Assembly (NCBI GenBank): GCA_034044135.1
Contig: CP139021.1
Location: 273,501 to 337,500 of the forward strand
Direction: 5' to 3'
Length of the DNA stretch: 64,000 bases
DNA from: Flammeovirgaceae bacterium SG7u.111
Lineage (GTDB): Bacteria > Bacteroidota > Bacteroidia > Cytophagales > Flammeovirgaceae
Of this stretch, positions 16,748 to 26,264 are shown piece by piece. Each line of letters begins with the position of its first letter. The first letter of the stretch is position 1. The notes under the pieces were generated by a model. The model was not told the DNA's origin, did no database searches, and saw only the letters and a program-made list of their open reading frames with translations. Both the position numbers and the translations under genes were made by a program.

Positions 16748-19700
16748 ATGAAAAAACATACCCATCTCTTATTGCAACATTTGTTTTTGCAAGTGCTACT
16801 TTGGCTCTTTGGAGTAGTTGCGCTATCGGCTCAGTCATCCACATTGAATTTCCAAAAACTATCTATCAACGGAATGGGTTTTGATCTTGATGCAAATTTT
16901 GTTATGCAAGATAGTATTGGCTACTTGTGGATTGGGACAAACAATGGCCTTTATAGGTATGATGGGAGAAGCCTTGATGAGTTTCAATACAATGTGTTTG
17001 ATTCTGTGTCGCTTCCAAATAACTCGGTCAATAGCATAGTAGAGGATGATAATGGAAATTTGTGGATAGGGACAGAAAGCTATCTTGTCTTTTACAATAG
17101 GGTGGCAAATTCTTTCCACGGTTTTTATAAAAATACAACGACTAAAGTATTAAGAAAAGCTTCGGACGGAACGGTTTGGGCGTATCTCCAAAAAATAGGC
17201 TATGTAGTAATAACGCCACATGTTAACCTGGATAGTTTGCAATTTGCAACCGTCCAAAATTACCAAAACGAGAATAAAAAGCTGTTAGAAAATAGTAGAA
17301 TCAATAGTTTCTATGAAGATGTGTACGGTAGGACTTGGATTGCGACCGACTCGGATATCCTGACAGTAGGAGAAACTGGTTTATTGAGCAAGACCAGTTT
17401 TAATGAAGAAGTAAGATTCTTAGAAAAATATAGAGGCAATTCGTTTTTGGCATTTACTACGAACGCTATTTATGTACTTGCTTATAGGAAAGGGAACAGA
17501 AAGCTGGAAGTATTAGAAAAATACTCAGAAACACTGCCGCAGCCGTTTTCGCCCACTGCCGTACAGCTCGACCCAGAAAAACCGGAATACTACGTAGCAA
17601 CTAAAAAAGGGCTTATTAGGCTTAAGATTGGGGATAACGGCCATGTCTCTTACAATTGTTTATTTGGGAATGACGCTTTGAACCCATCTTTTATCATTAC
17701 CTCTTTAACGCTCGACAACCATAAAAACCTTTGGATAGCTAGCTCCAATGGCATGTACAAAATGGTGGATAGAGGAAATATCTTTAATAGCATTTCCATG
17801 GCAGGAGGAAGTTCAAGAATCAAGGCGCTGTACAGGTCAAGAAATAAAGAGAATACCTACGTAGGAACTTCTGAAGGCAAGGTTATTCGGTTTAATAGCG
17901 ATGTTTATAGTAGACCTAAGTTTTTGCTCAACATTGGTACAGGTAACGCAATTAATAATATTGTTGCTGAATATGGAACAAACGAAGTCCTTGTTTCGGT
18001 GAACTCTACGCTCTTTAGATCTACAAATCTTGAAAGTGGAAACCCATTGGAATTGGAAGAAGTGAAGGGTTACAAGAAGAGGATTGAGGATGTTTTGTCT
18101 ATTAACCAAAATGAAATATGGGTAGGGGTTTGGGGTGATGGAGTTGATATTATTAATAAAGCTGTTCCATTATCGAAGTGGAAAAAGAACCTTATAGAAA
18201 GTTTGAGAGGGGCACATGTTTCGGTGCTGCATTTGGACAAATACAATAAGCTGTGGATAGGGACAAGGGGCCAGGGCATTTACCTTGTAGACTTGACGAA
18301 TGAGAAGATGACCCATATTTATCCTGACAAGCCTGAAGGTCTCAATTCAGACGCCATACTTTGTTTTCTGGAACTTGGAAGTGAACTTTACATTGGTACT
18401 CGTGGAGGAGGGGTTAACGTATATAACCTGGAAGCCAATGAGTTCGATCGGGTATATACCAAAGAAGAAGGGCTGAATTCTCTCACTATCGCTTCTATGG
18501 AAGCCGATAAAAAAGGAAATATTTGGATGAGTACGATGCATGGTATTACCCTATTTAATATCCATACTGAACGGTTTACAAACTTTGGACAGTCAGATGG
18601 GCTTTCGGAAAACCAATTTACTTTTAATACAAGTACCAGCGATGAGTCAGGAAATATCTGTTTTACCGATGGGGCAAGCTTGGTGCAGGTTAAGACAGGT
18701 GAGTACAGAAAGAATGAAACGCTGGCTAAAACCTTGATCACAGGCTTTGAAGTAATGGGGACTCAAAGTGAGGACAATGAGTGGGTGAAACCTGAAAATA
18801 AGCCGATTGAGCTCGGGGGGAGAATAGAGTTACCTTACGATAAATACACCATTTCTATAAGGTTTACCTCGCTTGATTTTACTGCTCCAGAAAAGAATAA
18901 ATATGCCTACAAGCTGGAGGGAGTGAATGACTATTGGGTGGATGTGCAAGCAGGTAACAGTGTAGCTAGTTATAATGGATTGAAACCAGGCGCTTATGTG
19001 TTTCAGGTAAAAAGCTCTAATAGTGATGGCGTGTGGAACTTAGAGTCAGCAAGTTTGGAGTTTGAGATAAAGCCACCTTTTTGGCAGACTAACATTGCAA
19101 TTTTATTATATGTTTTGTTCATGGTCTCGGGGGCTTGTGGAGCAGCTGTGATCATTAGGAATTGGTACCAAATGAAAAAAAACTTGGTGGCGGAGACAGT
19201 TAGCAGACACAAAGATAATGAGCACCACCAGATGAAAATGATATTTTTTACCGATATCTCTCATGAGCTGCGAACTCCCTTGACGTTGATCCAAGGTACT
19301 ATCGAGAAAGTGATAAGGGAAAATCAGTACCAGTTAAAAGAAAATACTGCAAGGCGTATTTATAACAATTCATTGCGCATAGGCAGGCTGATAGACCAGA
19401 TAATGGATATCCGAAAAAATGAAGTGGGGGCTTTCCAATTGAAAGTGGGCAAGGGAGACATCATTAAAGACATCCTTTCCATCAAAAATGCCTTCAATGA
19501 TTTTGCCCTTATTTATGACATTACTTACGAATTTGAAAGTGAAGAAAAAGAACTACAAGGGTTTTATGATCCGCAAATAGTAGAAAAAGTCTTGTTTAAC
19601 CTTCTTTCCAATGCGTTTAAATACACTCCAGAAAAGGGAACGGTTGAAGTGCTATTGAGAAGACTAAAAGTAGAAGAAGACCAGCTTGATGAAAATATAT

Positions 19701-20899
19701 TGAAGCCGGGCATGTACATTGAATGCTCTGTTTTTGACAATGGTGCGGGAATACCAGAAGAAAGCTTGCCTCACATTTTCAACCGATACTATCAAACCAC
19801 AAAAATACCTGCCCACAAAATACCAGGGACGGGAATTGGGATGGAATTGGTTCAAAAGCTGGTAAGGGCTCATGGGGGAATGGTGAGGGTGGACAGTGTA
19901 GAAAATGAATTTTCAAAGTTTACTTTTTTACTTCCCATCGAGAAAAACCACTACGATGAGAAGCAGCTGATAGATGAAGATGTAGAAAGAACGCCTTCCA
20001 TTTTGACTCGTTCAGAGTACCAAGTTTTTGAAGAGGTAACTTCCAGCGGTGTCCATAAAAAGGTAAGTGTATTTGAGGAAAAACCTAAAATTCTTTTGGT
20101 GGACGATAATAGTGAGTTACGTCTGATGCTGAAGGAAGAACTGTTCCATGAGTTTGAAATTATAGAAGCGGAAAATGGGCAAATTGGCTACCAAAAAGCA
20201 GTTGAAGTTCAGCCAAAACTCATTATTAGCGATATTTTAATGCCCATAGAAGACGGTGTGGCTATGCTAAAAAAATTAAAATCGAACGAAAACTTGGAGC
20301 ATATTCCCGTATTTATGCTCACGGCAAAAGATTCGCAGGAAACCAAGATCGATTGTTTGCGCTTAGGGGCTGCCGATTATGTAGAAAAACCTTTCAGCCC
20401 AGATTTTTTGAAATGGAAAGTGAAAAATACACTTTTTTCCAGAGAGTCGCTGAAGGATAAATACAGCAAGGTGATTTCCGTGAAAACATCTGATGTGGAG
20501 CTAGAGTCTAACGATGAGAAACTAATCAAAAAATTGGTGCTGATAGTAGAAGGCTCGTTGGACAATGAGTCTTTGAGTGTGGAAACCCTAGCTTCAGAAG
20601 CGGGGATGAGCCGGGCAAATTTGTACCGGAAGCTTCAGGCTATTTTGAACGAGAGCCCTGTGAACTTCATCAAGAAAATCAGGCTGAAACGAGCATGCCA
20701 ATTACTTGAAAAAAATAATATGTACATAGCTGAGGTGGCATATATGACAGGGTTCAGCAATCCAAAATATTTTGCCAAATGTTTTCACAAGGAATTCGGA
20801 ATTAGCCCAACGAATTATGCCAAGCAATTTGAAAAATCAACAACAGATAAGGGGCATATCTCCATCGAACTTTCAGATTTATTTGCCAAGATTGGTTAG
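16748..20899 (+). CDS. Hybrid two-component system regulator (HTCS) of the polysaccharide locus
   Basis: The 1383-residue protein combines a sensor kinase and a response regulator. After a signal peptide (1-29) come two seven-bladed-type sensor propellers made of Reg_prop repeats (for example YLWIGTNNGLYRYD, NLWIGTESYL, KLWIGTRGQGIYLVD), a Y_Y_Y domain (about 697-775) and one membrane helix (about 782-807). The cytoplasmic part has HisKA with His839 (ISHELRTP), HATPase (NLLSNAFKY near 951; GTGIGMELV near 1028), a receiver with phospho-acceptor Asp1162 (ISDILMP) and an AraC-type helix-turn-helix (about 1265-1370). Such proteins bind an oligosaccharide in the periplasm and activate the adjacent SusC promoter. 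All key residues are present. Confidence 0.96.
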   Translation: MKKHTHLLLQHLFLQVLLWLFGVVALSAQSSTLNFQKLSINGMGFDLDANFVMQDSIGYLWIGTNNGLYRYDGRSLDEFQYNVFDSVSLPNNSVNSIVEDDNGNLWIGTESYLVFYNRVANSFHGFYKNTTTKVLRKASDGTVWAYLQKIGYVVITPHVNLDSLQFATVQNYQNENKKLLENSRINSFYEDVYGRTWIATDSDILTVGETGLLSKTSFNEEVRFLEKYRGNSFLAFTTNAIYVLAYRKGNRKLEVLEKYSETLPQPFSPTAVQLDPEKPEYYVATKKGLIRLKIGDNGHVSYNCLFGNDALNPSFIITSLTLDNHKNLWIASSNGMYKMVDRGNIFNSISMAGGSSRIKALYRSRNKENTYVGTSEGKVIRFNSDVYSRPKFLLNIGTGNAINNIVAEYGTNEVLVSVNSTLFRSTNLESGNPLELEEVKGYKKRIEDVLSINQNEIWVGVWGDGVDIINKAVPLSKWKKNLIESLRGAHVSVLHLDKYNKLWIGTRGQGIYLVDLTNEKMTHIYPDKPEGLNSDAILCFLELGSELYIGTRGGGVNVYNLEANEFDRVYTKEEGLNSLTIASMEADKKGNIWMSTMHGITLFNIHTERFTNFGQSDGLSENQFTFNTSTSDESGNICFTDGASLVQVKTGEYRKNETLAKTLITGFEVMGTQSEDNEWVKPENKPIELGGRIELPYDKYTISIRFTSLDFTAPEKNKYAYKLEGVNDYWVDVQAGNSVASYNGLKPGAYVFQVKSSNSDGVWNLESASLEFEIKPPFWQTNIAILLYVLFMVSGACGAAVIIRNWYQMKKNLVAETVSRHKDNEHHQMKMIFFTDISHELRTPLTLIQGTIEKVIRENQYQLKENTARRIYNNSLRIGRLIDQIMDIRKNEVGAFQLKVGKGDIIKDILSIKNAFNDFALIYDITYEFESEEKELQGFYDPQIVEKVLFNLLSNAFKYTPEKGTVEVLLRRLKVEEDQLDENILKPGMYIECSVFDNGAGIPEESLPHIFNRYYQTTKIPAHKIPGTGIGMELVQKLVRAHGGMVRVDSVENEFSKFTFLLPIEKNHYDEKQLIDEDVERTPSILTRSEYQVFEEVTSSGVHKKVSVFEEKPKILLVDDNSELRLMLKEELFHEFEIIEAENGQIGYQKAVEVQPKLIISDILMPIEDGVAMLKKLKSNENLEHIPVFMLTAKDSQETKIDCLRLGAADYVEKPFSPDFLKWKVKNTLFSRESLKDKYSKVISVKTSDVELESNDEKLIKKLVLIVEGSLDNESLSVETLASEAGMSRANLYRKLQAILNESPVNFIKKIRLKRACQLLEKNNMYIAEVAYMTGFSNPKYFAKCFHKEFGISPTNYAKQFEKSTTDKGHISIELSDLFAKIG

Positions 20900-21052
20900 C
20901 GCGAACATGCTCTAAAGAATCAAAGATTTTGACTAATTCTGTATTGGCGCATTCTGTCATTCGCCTTCGGGCAAAATATTTTTTACTATCGAACCTGGTT
21001 TTTCCAAAAATGACATTGGTCTGAAGACCATTCCTAAAACCTTTGAAAACAG

Positions 21053-22495
21053 ATGAGAATTTTTAGTTTAATGTTAACCATTCTTCCCTTGTTGGTTTCT
21101 TGCGGTAGCGCACCAAAATCGGAAAAGTTGCCCAATATTGTTCTTATCAACGTTGATGACCTCGGCTGGAAAGATGTGGGCTTTATGGGAAGTACTTATT
21201 ACGAAACGCCCCATCTTGATGCTTTTGCACGGGAAGGGATGGTATTTACCAATGCGTATGCGGGAGCGGCAAACTGTGCGCCTAGCAGGGCCTGCTTACT
21301 TTCTGGGCTCAATACGCCGAGGCATGGGGTGTACACCGTAAGCCCATCGGACAGGGGGAATGAGAAGACCCGTAAGTTGATTCCAATCAAAAACACCAAA
21401 CACCTGCAAGACTCGATCTACACCCTCCCGCAAATGCTAAAGTCGGCAGGGTATGTCACCGGTAGCTTTGGCAAGTGGCATGTGGGCGAAGACCCAAATG
21501 AGCAAGGGATAGACTATAATATAGGAGGGAGTGGAAGAGGCAACCCTGGGAAAGGGGGGTATTTTGCTCCGTATAACATAGATTTTATAGAAAATGGGCC
21601 TGAAGGAGAATACTTGACTGATAGGCTGACGCAAGAAGCTATTTCTTTCTTTGAGAATAACAAAGACACTACTTTTTTTGCCTATATCCCTTTTTACACT
21701 GTGCACACGCCACTTATGGGTAAAGAAGAATTGGTAGAAAAGTATAAGCCCAAAACTGGGGTAGATGGGCAAGATAATCCAACTTTTGGGGCGATGGTGA
21801 GCGCCATGGATGAAAATGTAGGGCGAATTTTCCAAGCGCTCGAAGCCCTAAGTCTTTCCAAAAACACTTTGGTCATCTTTACCTCTGACAACGGTGGGAT
21901 TAGGGATATTTCTTATCAGAATCCTTTGCGTGCGGGAAAAGGATCGTATTACGAGGGAGGGATTCGTGTGCCGTTGGTGATTCGTTGGCCGGGCAAAGTG
22001 CTAGAAGGAACAACGAACGGCAGCAATGTGAGCAACCTAGATTTTTATGCCACTTTGCAAGAGCTTGCCAACCCGAAGAAAAAAGCTCAAATGCTCGACG
22101 GAATAAGTTTAGTGCCGCAATTTCAGGATACTTCTTATGTGGAAAGAGACGTGTATTTCCACTTTCCTATCTACTTGCAGGCTTACAATAAAAAGGATGA
22201 TGGGGGGAGAGACCCTTTGTTCAGGACACGTCCAGGCTCGGTGGTTATCGCTGGGGATTGGAAGCTGCACCAGTATTTTGAAGATGGCGGGCTGGAGCTT
22301 TACAACCTGAAAACTGATGTAGGGGAAACAACAAATATGGCTGAGGAAAACCCCGAAATAGTCCAAAGACTATTGGGCAAACTTGACAACTGGCGACAAA
22401 GAACTGGAGCGCCCGTACCTACTGAACAAAATGGAAAATATGATCCACTTTATGAAAAATCACAGATTGAAAAAGTATTACAAAAAGGGAAATGA
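21053..22495 (+). CDS. Sulfatase (S1 family, formylglycine type) lipoprotein, second
   Basis: The 480-residue protein has a lipobox ending at Cys17 (LLVSC), the metal-site DD at 35-36 (INVDDLGW), the formylglycine motif CAPSR at 75-79 followed by ACLLSG, FGKWHVGE, and FTSDNGG. It follows the hybrid regulator on the plus strand with a 153-base gap, so it is probably part of the same regulon but a separate transcript. Its sequence around the active site differs from sulfatase 1 (CAPSRA versus CAPSRS), which suggests a different S1 subfamily and thus a different sulfate position. Confidence 0.93.
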   Translation: MRIFSLMLTILPLLVSCGSAPKSEKLPNIVLINVDDLGWKDVGFMGSTYYETPHLDAFAREGMVFTNAYAGAANCAPSRACLLSGLNTPRHGVYTVSPSDRGNEKTRKLIPIKNTKHLQDSIYTLPQMLKSAGYVTGSFGKWHVGEDPNEQGIDYNIGGSGRGNPGKGGYFAPYNIDFIENGPEGEYLTDRLTQEAISFFENNKDTTFFAYIPFYTVHTPLMGKEELVEKYKPKTGVDGQDNPTFGAMVSAMDENVGRIFQALEALSLSKNTLVIFTSDNGGIRDISYQNPLRAGKGSYYEGGIRVPLVIRWPGKVLEGTTNGSNVSNLDFYATLQELANPKKKAQMLDGISLVPQFQDTSYVERDVYFHFPIYLQAYNKKDDGGRDPLFRTRPGSVVIAGDWKLHQYFEDGGLELYNLKTDVGETTNMAEENPEIVQRLLGKLDNWRQRTGAPVPTEQNGKYDPLYEKSQIEKVLQKGK

Positions 22496-22847
22496 TAGTC
22501 TTGTAAAATAATATGTTGAGCCTTTGATTTTTACCAGCCTTGTCATTGTTTTTCTGCAAAATGGAAAGTTCCCTAGCAACCGAAACTAAGTTGTTTCGAT
22601 AAGGGATTGGTGTTATATAGACTTGGTTGGTGAGTTTCCAACGATCAGGACAATGTGATTTATCACATTTCTTATGGAGGGTAAGTTTTAGAAAATAAAG
22701 GTTAGAAAATGTAGAGATCCTCAAAGTGAGTGTCTTTTTTGTAGGAAGGTGTGATGTTTTTATGTTAAAACATTGTTAAACTAAATAAAAAGTTTTATAA
22801 CTAATTATTTAGTTTTATATTTATGCTATCACTTAACTTCCATAGAT
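22496..22847. promoter_or_regulatory. Gap with a CRP/FNR-like palindrome upstream of the LRR gene
   Basis: The 352-base gap contains AATGTGAT-TT-ATCACATT at 22652-22669, a palindrome with eight-base arms. It resembles the TGTGA/TCACA half-sites bound by CRP/FNR proteins, but with a four-base rather than six-base spacer. The last 80 bases before the LRR gene are very AT-rich. No terminator is seen after sulfatase 2. Confidence 0.35.
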
Positions 22848-24209
22848 ATGAAAAATAGCTCTTTCTTTTTTTGTTTGATCCTATTGCTTTCCACCTCTGG
22901 CTTGGCTACTGCCCAGCGGTTTTCAAGAGAAGTTACCTTTGAAAATCCTGCTGACTCTATAAAGCTCGACAGCCTTTACAAGGAGCTGTCAAGAAGAAGC
23001 AGGGCTGAAGGCAAGATTGATCAGAAAGATATTCTTTGGGCTCAAATAAGGGAGCTTCGGGCAAAGGGCTGGCAAGATATTATTCCCTCCAAAGGTTTTG
23101 TTACCTACGAAGAAGCTCTGCAATCGGGCGAAACAAAAAACATTCGAAAACTCACGATTGATCGCTACCCTGAAAAGACATTGCCAGACCTCAGTCAGTT
23201 TTCCAAGCTGGAAGAGCTAGAGATTATCAACAGCTCCGTGAAGAATATTTCGAGGAGTAGGCGCTCCCTCAGAAAGATAAAAACGATTGCTATTTACAAC
23301 AGCCAAGTAGAGGAAAAGCTGCGGTTGGGAAAATTACGAAGCCTCAAGAAACTTGAGCTGGCATATAATCCAAGTGGCTTTGTCCCTAGCAATACTTCAA
23401 AAACGCGAAAGCTTCGCTCTATTTCCTTCAAAAATCAAACGCTAGTGGGGCTAAAGCTGAACATCAAAAGGAACAAGAAACTGGAAGAGCTTATTTTTGA
23501 AAATAGTGATTTTGAAGGGAAGGTAAAAATCAGTGAAAGCAAGTCGGTGAAGTGGTTGAATATTATCAGATGTGAGCTTACAGAAATACCTGATTTTGTC
23601 TTTAGTTTTCCCAACCTGGTAAAGCTCCAGCTTGCCCGAAATTACATCGAACATGCACCGGCTCAACTTGCCCAACTCCCAAATTTAGCAAGTCTGTCAT
23701 TTTACGAAAACCAACTAAAAACTATCGATTCTGCTGTTTTTACGCTTACCAAGTTAGAGGATGTAGATTTGTATCATAACCAGCTCACCAGCCTGCCAGA
23801 AAATATTGGCAACTTGGAAAACCTAAAGATTTTCTATGCTTCTTTCAACCAGCTTAGGGAAGTGCCGGAGTCTGTAGGTAAGCTTTCCAAGCTAGAACAG
23901 CTGTACCTCCATCACAACAAACTGAGCTATTTGCCTGAGGGAATTACTGGGCTTCAGCACCTCAAAGTGCTTCATTTAAACAACAATTATTTCACTACTT
24001 TTCCCCAGGGAGTAGTGGCGCTAAAAAAGTTGAAGGAGTTTAAGATTTCGCACAATCATTTGGGGAGTATCCCTAAGGAGTTGATCGAGTTGCCGCATAT
24101 CAAAACCTTGTTTGCTGATGAAAACCCGCTAGAAGAACCATTTTTGAAAAAGGAACTTGGGGTGTTTCAGCAAATGGCGGATAGTGCAAAAATCAATTTT
24201 CGCTTGTAA
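22848..24209 (+). CDS. Secreted leucine-rich repeat protein
   Basis: The 453-residue protein has a signal peptide (ending TAQR near 24). A helical segment (to about 100) precedes degenerate repeats (about 110-250) and then regular bacterial leucine-rich repeats of 23 residues (about 255-430), such as LEDVDLYHNQLTSLPENIG and LEQLYLHHNKLSYLPEGI. The repeats would form a solenoid for protein binding outside the cytoplasm. No anchor or T9SS sorting domain is visible. It ends upstream of a very strong terminator, so it is probably a single-gene transcript. Ligand unknown. Confidence 0.88.
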   Translation: MKNSSFFFCLILLLSTSGLATAQRFSREVTFENPADSIKLDSLYKELSRRSRAEGKIDQKDILWAQIRELRAKGWQDIIPSKGFVTYEEALQSGETKNIRKLTIDRYPEKTLPDLSQFSKLEELEIINSSVKNISRSRRSLRKIKTIAIYNSQVEEKLRLGKLRSLKKLELAYNPSGFVPSNTSKTRKLRSISFKNQTLVGLKLNIKRNKKLEELIFENSDFEGKVKISESKSVKWLNIIRCELTEIPDFVFSFPNLVKLQLARNYIEHAPAQLAQLPNLASLSFYENQLKTIDSAVFTLTKLEDVDLYHNQLTSLPENIGNLENLKIFYASFNQLREVPESVGKLSKLEQLYLHHNKLSYLPEGITGLQHLKVLHLNNNYFTTFPQGVVALKKLKEFKISHNHLGSIPKELIELPHIKTLFADENPLEEPFLKKELGVFQQMADSAKINFRL

Positions 24210-24245
24210 ATTATACTCTGTTGTAGGTTTGGGGTATTAGGTTAT

Positions 24246-24296
24246 AACAAAAGCCACGGTCGTTCACTAATGAACGACCGTGGCTTTTGTTTTATG
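24246..24296 (+). terminator. Very strong rho-independent terminator, 21-bp perfect stem
   Basis: The arms at 24246-24266 and 24271-24291 are perfectly complementary over 21 bases (core GCCACGGTCGTTCA) with a CTAA loop, followed by T residues. It ends the LRR transcript. Confidence 0.9.
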
Positions 24297-24302
24297 CAAA
24301 AA

Positions 24303-24330
24303 AAGTCGCCAAATAATGGCGACCCTTTTT
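24303..24330. terminator. Second hairpin in tandem
   Basis: GTCGCC (24305-24310) pairs with GGCGAC (24318-24323), flanked by an A-run on the left and CCTTTTT on the right, so it could act on both strands. It lies about 14 bases after the first terminator. Confidence 0.6.
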
Positions 24331-24470
24331 AACCTCTCTAACTTAAAACACTCATTGAATTCTGCTTTTTTCTATTACAAATGTGCTGGGTAAGCCCTGA
24401 TTTTTTAAACAAAATGGAGTGATTGGGAATTAATTATCATTAAACAGGATAATTAGAGAATGAACTGGCG

Positions 24471-25061
24471 TTGGATAAACCTAAAAAGACATTGAGAGAA
24501 ATAGTACAAGAGCTGAGGAGAAATGACAAAAATGCCTTAGAAAGGCTTTTTAGGAATAACTACTTGAAGTTGGTTACCTATGCCACAAAGCTGTGCAACA
24601 ACAAAAAAATGGCAGAAAGCATAGCAAAACACGTGTTTGTGAGTATTTGGGATGAGCGGGAAAGCCTTCCCCAGAAGGTAGATTGGGGGACGTACCTGTT
24701 CCAGCAAACCCATTTTTATTGCAGGGCGGCATTCAATGCAGATAAGCACGATGCCAATTCTGTTTTTTTACCTAGCAAAGCTTTGGCCAACAAAGAATAT
24801 CACCCCCATCTTAGAGAGGAATGTGAGTTAGAGCACCGGGTTTTTCAAGCTATCTCTTCCCTTCCTGCCAACGAGAAAAATCTATTGCTCATGAATAGGT
24901 TTGAAGGGGTTTCTTTTGAAAAAATAGCCCAAACGCAGGGTATGGAAATAGCAGAAGTAGAAAAGGTAATAGCAAGTGCTGTGGAGAAATTACATAAGCA
25001 ATTGGAGGCTGATATCCCTGTTATTCTCACTATTTCTATGCTTTCCTTCATAATATCTTGA
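24471..25061 (+). CDS. ECF-type RNA polymerase sigma factor
   Basis: The 196-residue protein starts with TTG at 24471; an in-frame TAA at 24450 excludes an upstream ATG. Region 2 is visible (ALERLFRNNYLKLVTYATKL, then VFVSIWDERESL) and region 4 is near the C-terminus (ISSLPANEKNLLLMNRFEGVSFEKIAQTQGM). The chain ends in an unusual hydrophobic tail (IPVILTISMLSFIIS). Together with the FecR-type gene 169 bases downstream it forms a sigma/anti-sigma pair of the Bacteroidota kind, normally linked to a TonB-dependent receptor. No receptor follows here, so the target regulon is unknown. Confidence 0.88.
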   Translation: MDKPKKTLREIVQELRRNDKNALERLFRNNYLKLVTYATKLCNNKKMAESIAKHVFVSIWDERESLPQKVDWGTYLFQQTHFYCRAAFNADKHDANSVFLPSKALANKEYHPHLREECELEHRVFQAISSLPANEKNLLLMNRFEGVSFEKIAQTQGMEIAEVEKVIASAVEKLHKQLEADIPVILTISMLSFIIS

Positions 25062-25230
25062 CATTAAATAGCCCTGTATCGATCAGAAATAGGGTTTTAT
25101 ATGATATAATGAGAGCTTCTCAAAACAGTTTCGTTTTTCAAATCGTTAATATCACAATTAATAAAAACACATCCACCACCGAAGAAGAAAGCTAGTTGCT
25201 TGTGAATAAAGGCAAGTATTTTAGATAGCC

Positions 25231-26235
25231 ATGAAAAATGTAGGGAAAGACATAACAACGACCATAATTAGTTTTATGTGCCGAAAGCATAGCGATGAGC
25301 AGCGTGCTGCATTTGAGAAGCAAATAGAAAACAATCCTGAGCACGAAATGCTGAACGACGAGCTGAAGGGATTGATGGATTATGTACCTCGCTCAAAATT
25401 TATGCATCAGTGCGACATAGACGAAGCGTGGCAAGGAGTTTCCCAAAAAATAGCAGTGCCTTTGGATCAGCGTTTGAAGAAAAGTTCTCGAAAAATATAT
25501 TGGAAACCGATAGCTGCTTCTTTGGCTATCTTTTTTGTACTGGCTGCTGCTTTCAGTTTTCTTTCTAATAAGAATGATGTTGATGCTTTTGTTATCATAG
25601 AAAGCAATCAACACGTAGAGCAGGTCAACCTGCCCGATGGTTCGAAAGTTACGCTAAATAAGCATTCTACACTTACCTACCCTAAGGGATTTAACAAAAA
25701 CAAAAGGGAAGTAGAATTGGAAGGAGAGGCTTATTTTGAGGTTGCTGATGGTTACAAATCATCTTTTGTAGTGGAAACAAAAACTGCGAGGGTAAAGAGT
25801 GCAGGAGATGAATTTAGCATATGCTCTTACAGAGAAGTAGACCACGTGCAAGTGATGGTGGATAAAGGGGAAGTACTCTTACAAAACTTTTGTATTTTCA
25901 AAGATACGGCTCCTGTTGCAGCTGGGAATTGTGCTGTTTATATGAAAAATAAAGGGGACATAAATGTTGCTGCTCACCAAGATCCTAACTACTTGGCGTG
26001 GAAATCTGGAAAAATGGTTTTTGATAATACAGACTTGGCAAGTGTATTCCAGTCTCTTGAGCACCTTTACCATGTAAAAATCACCTCGGATACACTGGTA
26101 AGAAATCTACACTTGTCAGGATCATTCAACTACTGTACCCTCGATAATTTTTTAAAAGAATTGAAAGGGAAATTACCTGTACATATAGTCCACCATGGTG
26201 ATTCGGTAAATATTCAACTAGCTCGCCGTCTCTAA
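25231..26235 (+). CDS. FecR-family anti-sigma factor
   Basis: The 334-residue protein has a cytoplasmic N-terminal sigma-binding part (1-90), one membrane helix (about 92-112), a FecR domain (about 125-220, with LPDGSKVTLNKHSTLTYP and REVELEGEAYFEV) and a C-terminal DUF4974 domain (about 265-330, DLASVFQSLEHLY...DNFLKELKG). It would hold the ECF sigma factor encoded just upstream and release it on a signal from an outer-membrane receptor. In most Bacteroidota loci the next gene is a SusC-like receptor; here the next gene is on the opposite strand. Confidence 0.92.
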   Translation: MKNVGKDITTTIISFMCRKHSDEQRAAFEKQIENNPEHEMLNDELKGLMDYVPRSKFMHQCDIDEAWQGVSQKIAVPLDQRLKKSSRKIYWKPIAASLAIFFVLAAAFSFLSNKNDVDAFVIIESNQHVEQVNLPDGSKVTLNKHSTLTYPKGFNKNKREVELEGEAYFEVADGYKSSFVVETKTARVKSAGDEFSICSYREVDHVQVMVDKGEVLLQNFCIFKDTAPVAAGNCAVYMKNKGDINVAAHQDPNYLAWKSGKMVFDNTDLASVFQSLEHLYHVKITSDTLVRNLHLSGSFNYCTLDNFLKELKGKLPVHIVHHGDSVNIQLARRL

Positions 26236-26264
26236 ATTAGATAAACAAACTAGTTCGCCGATTT

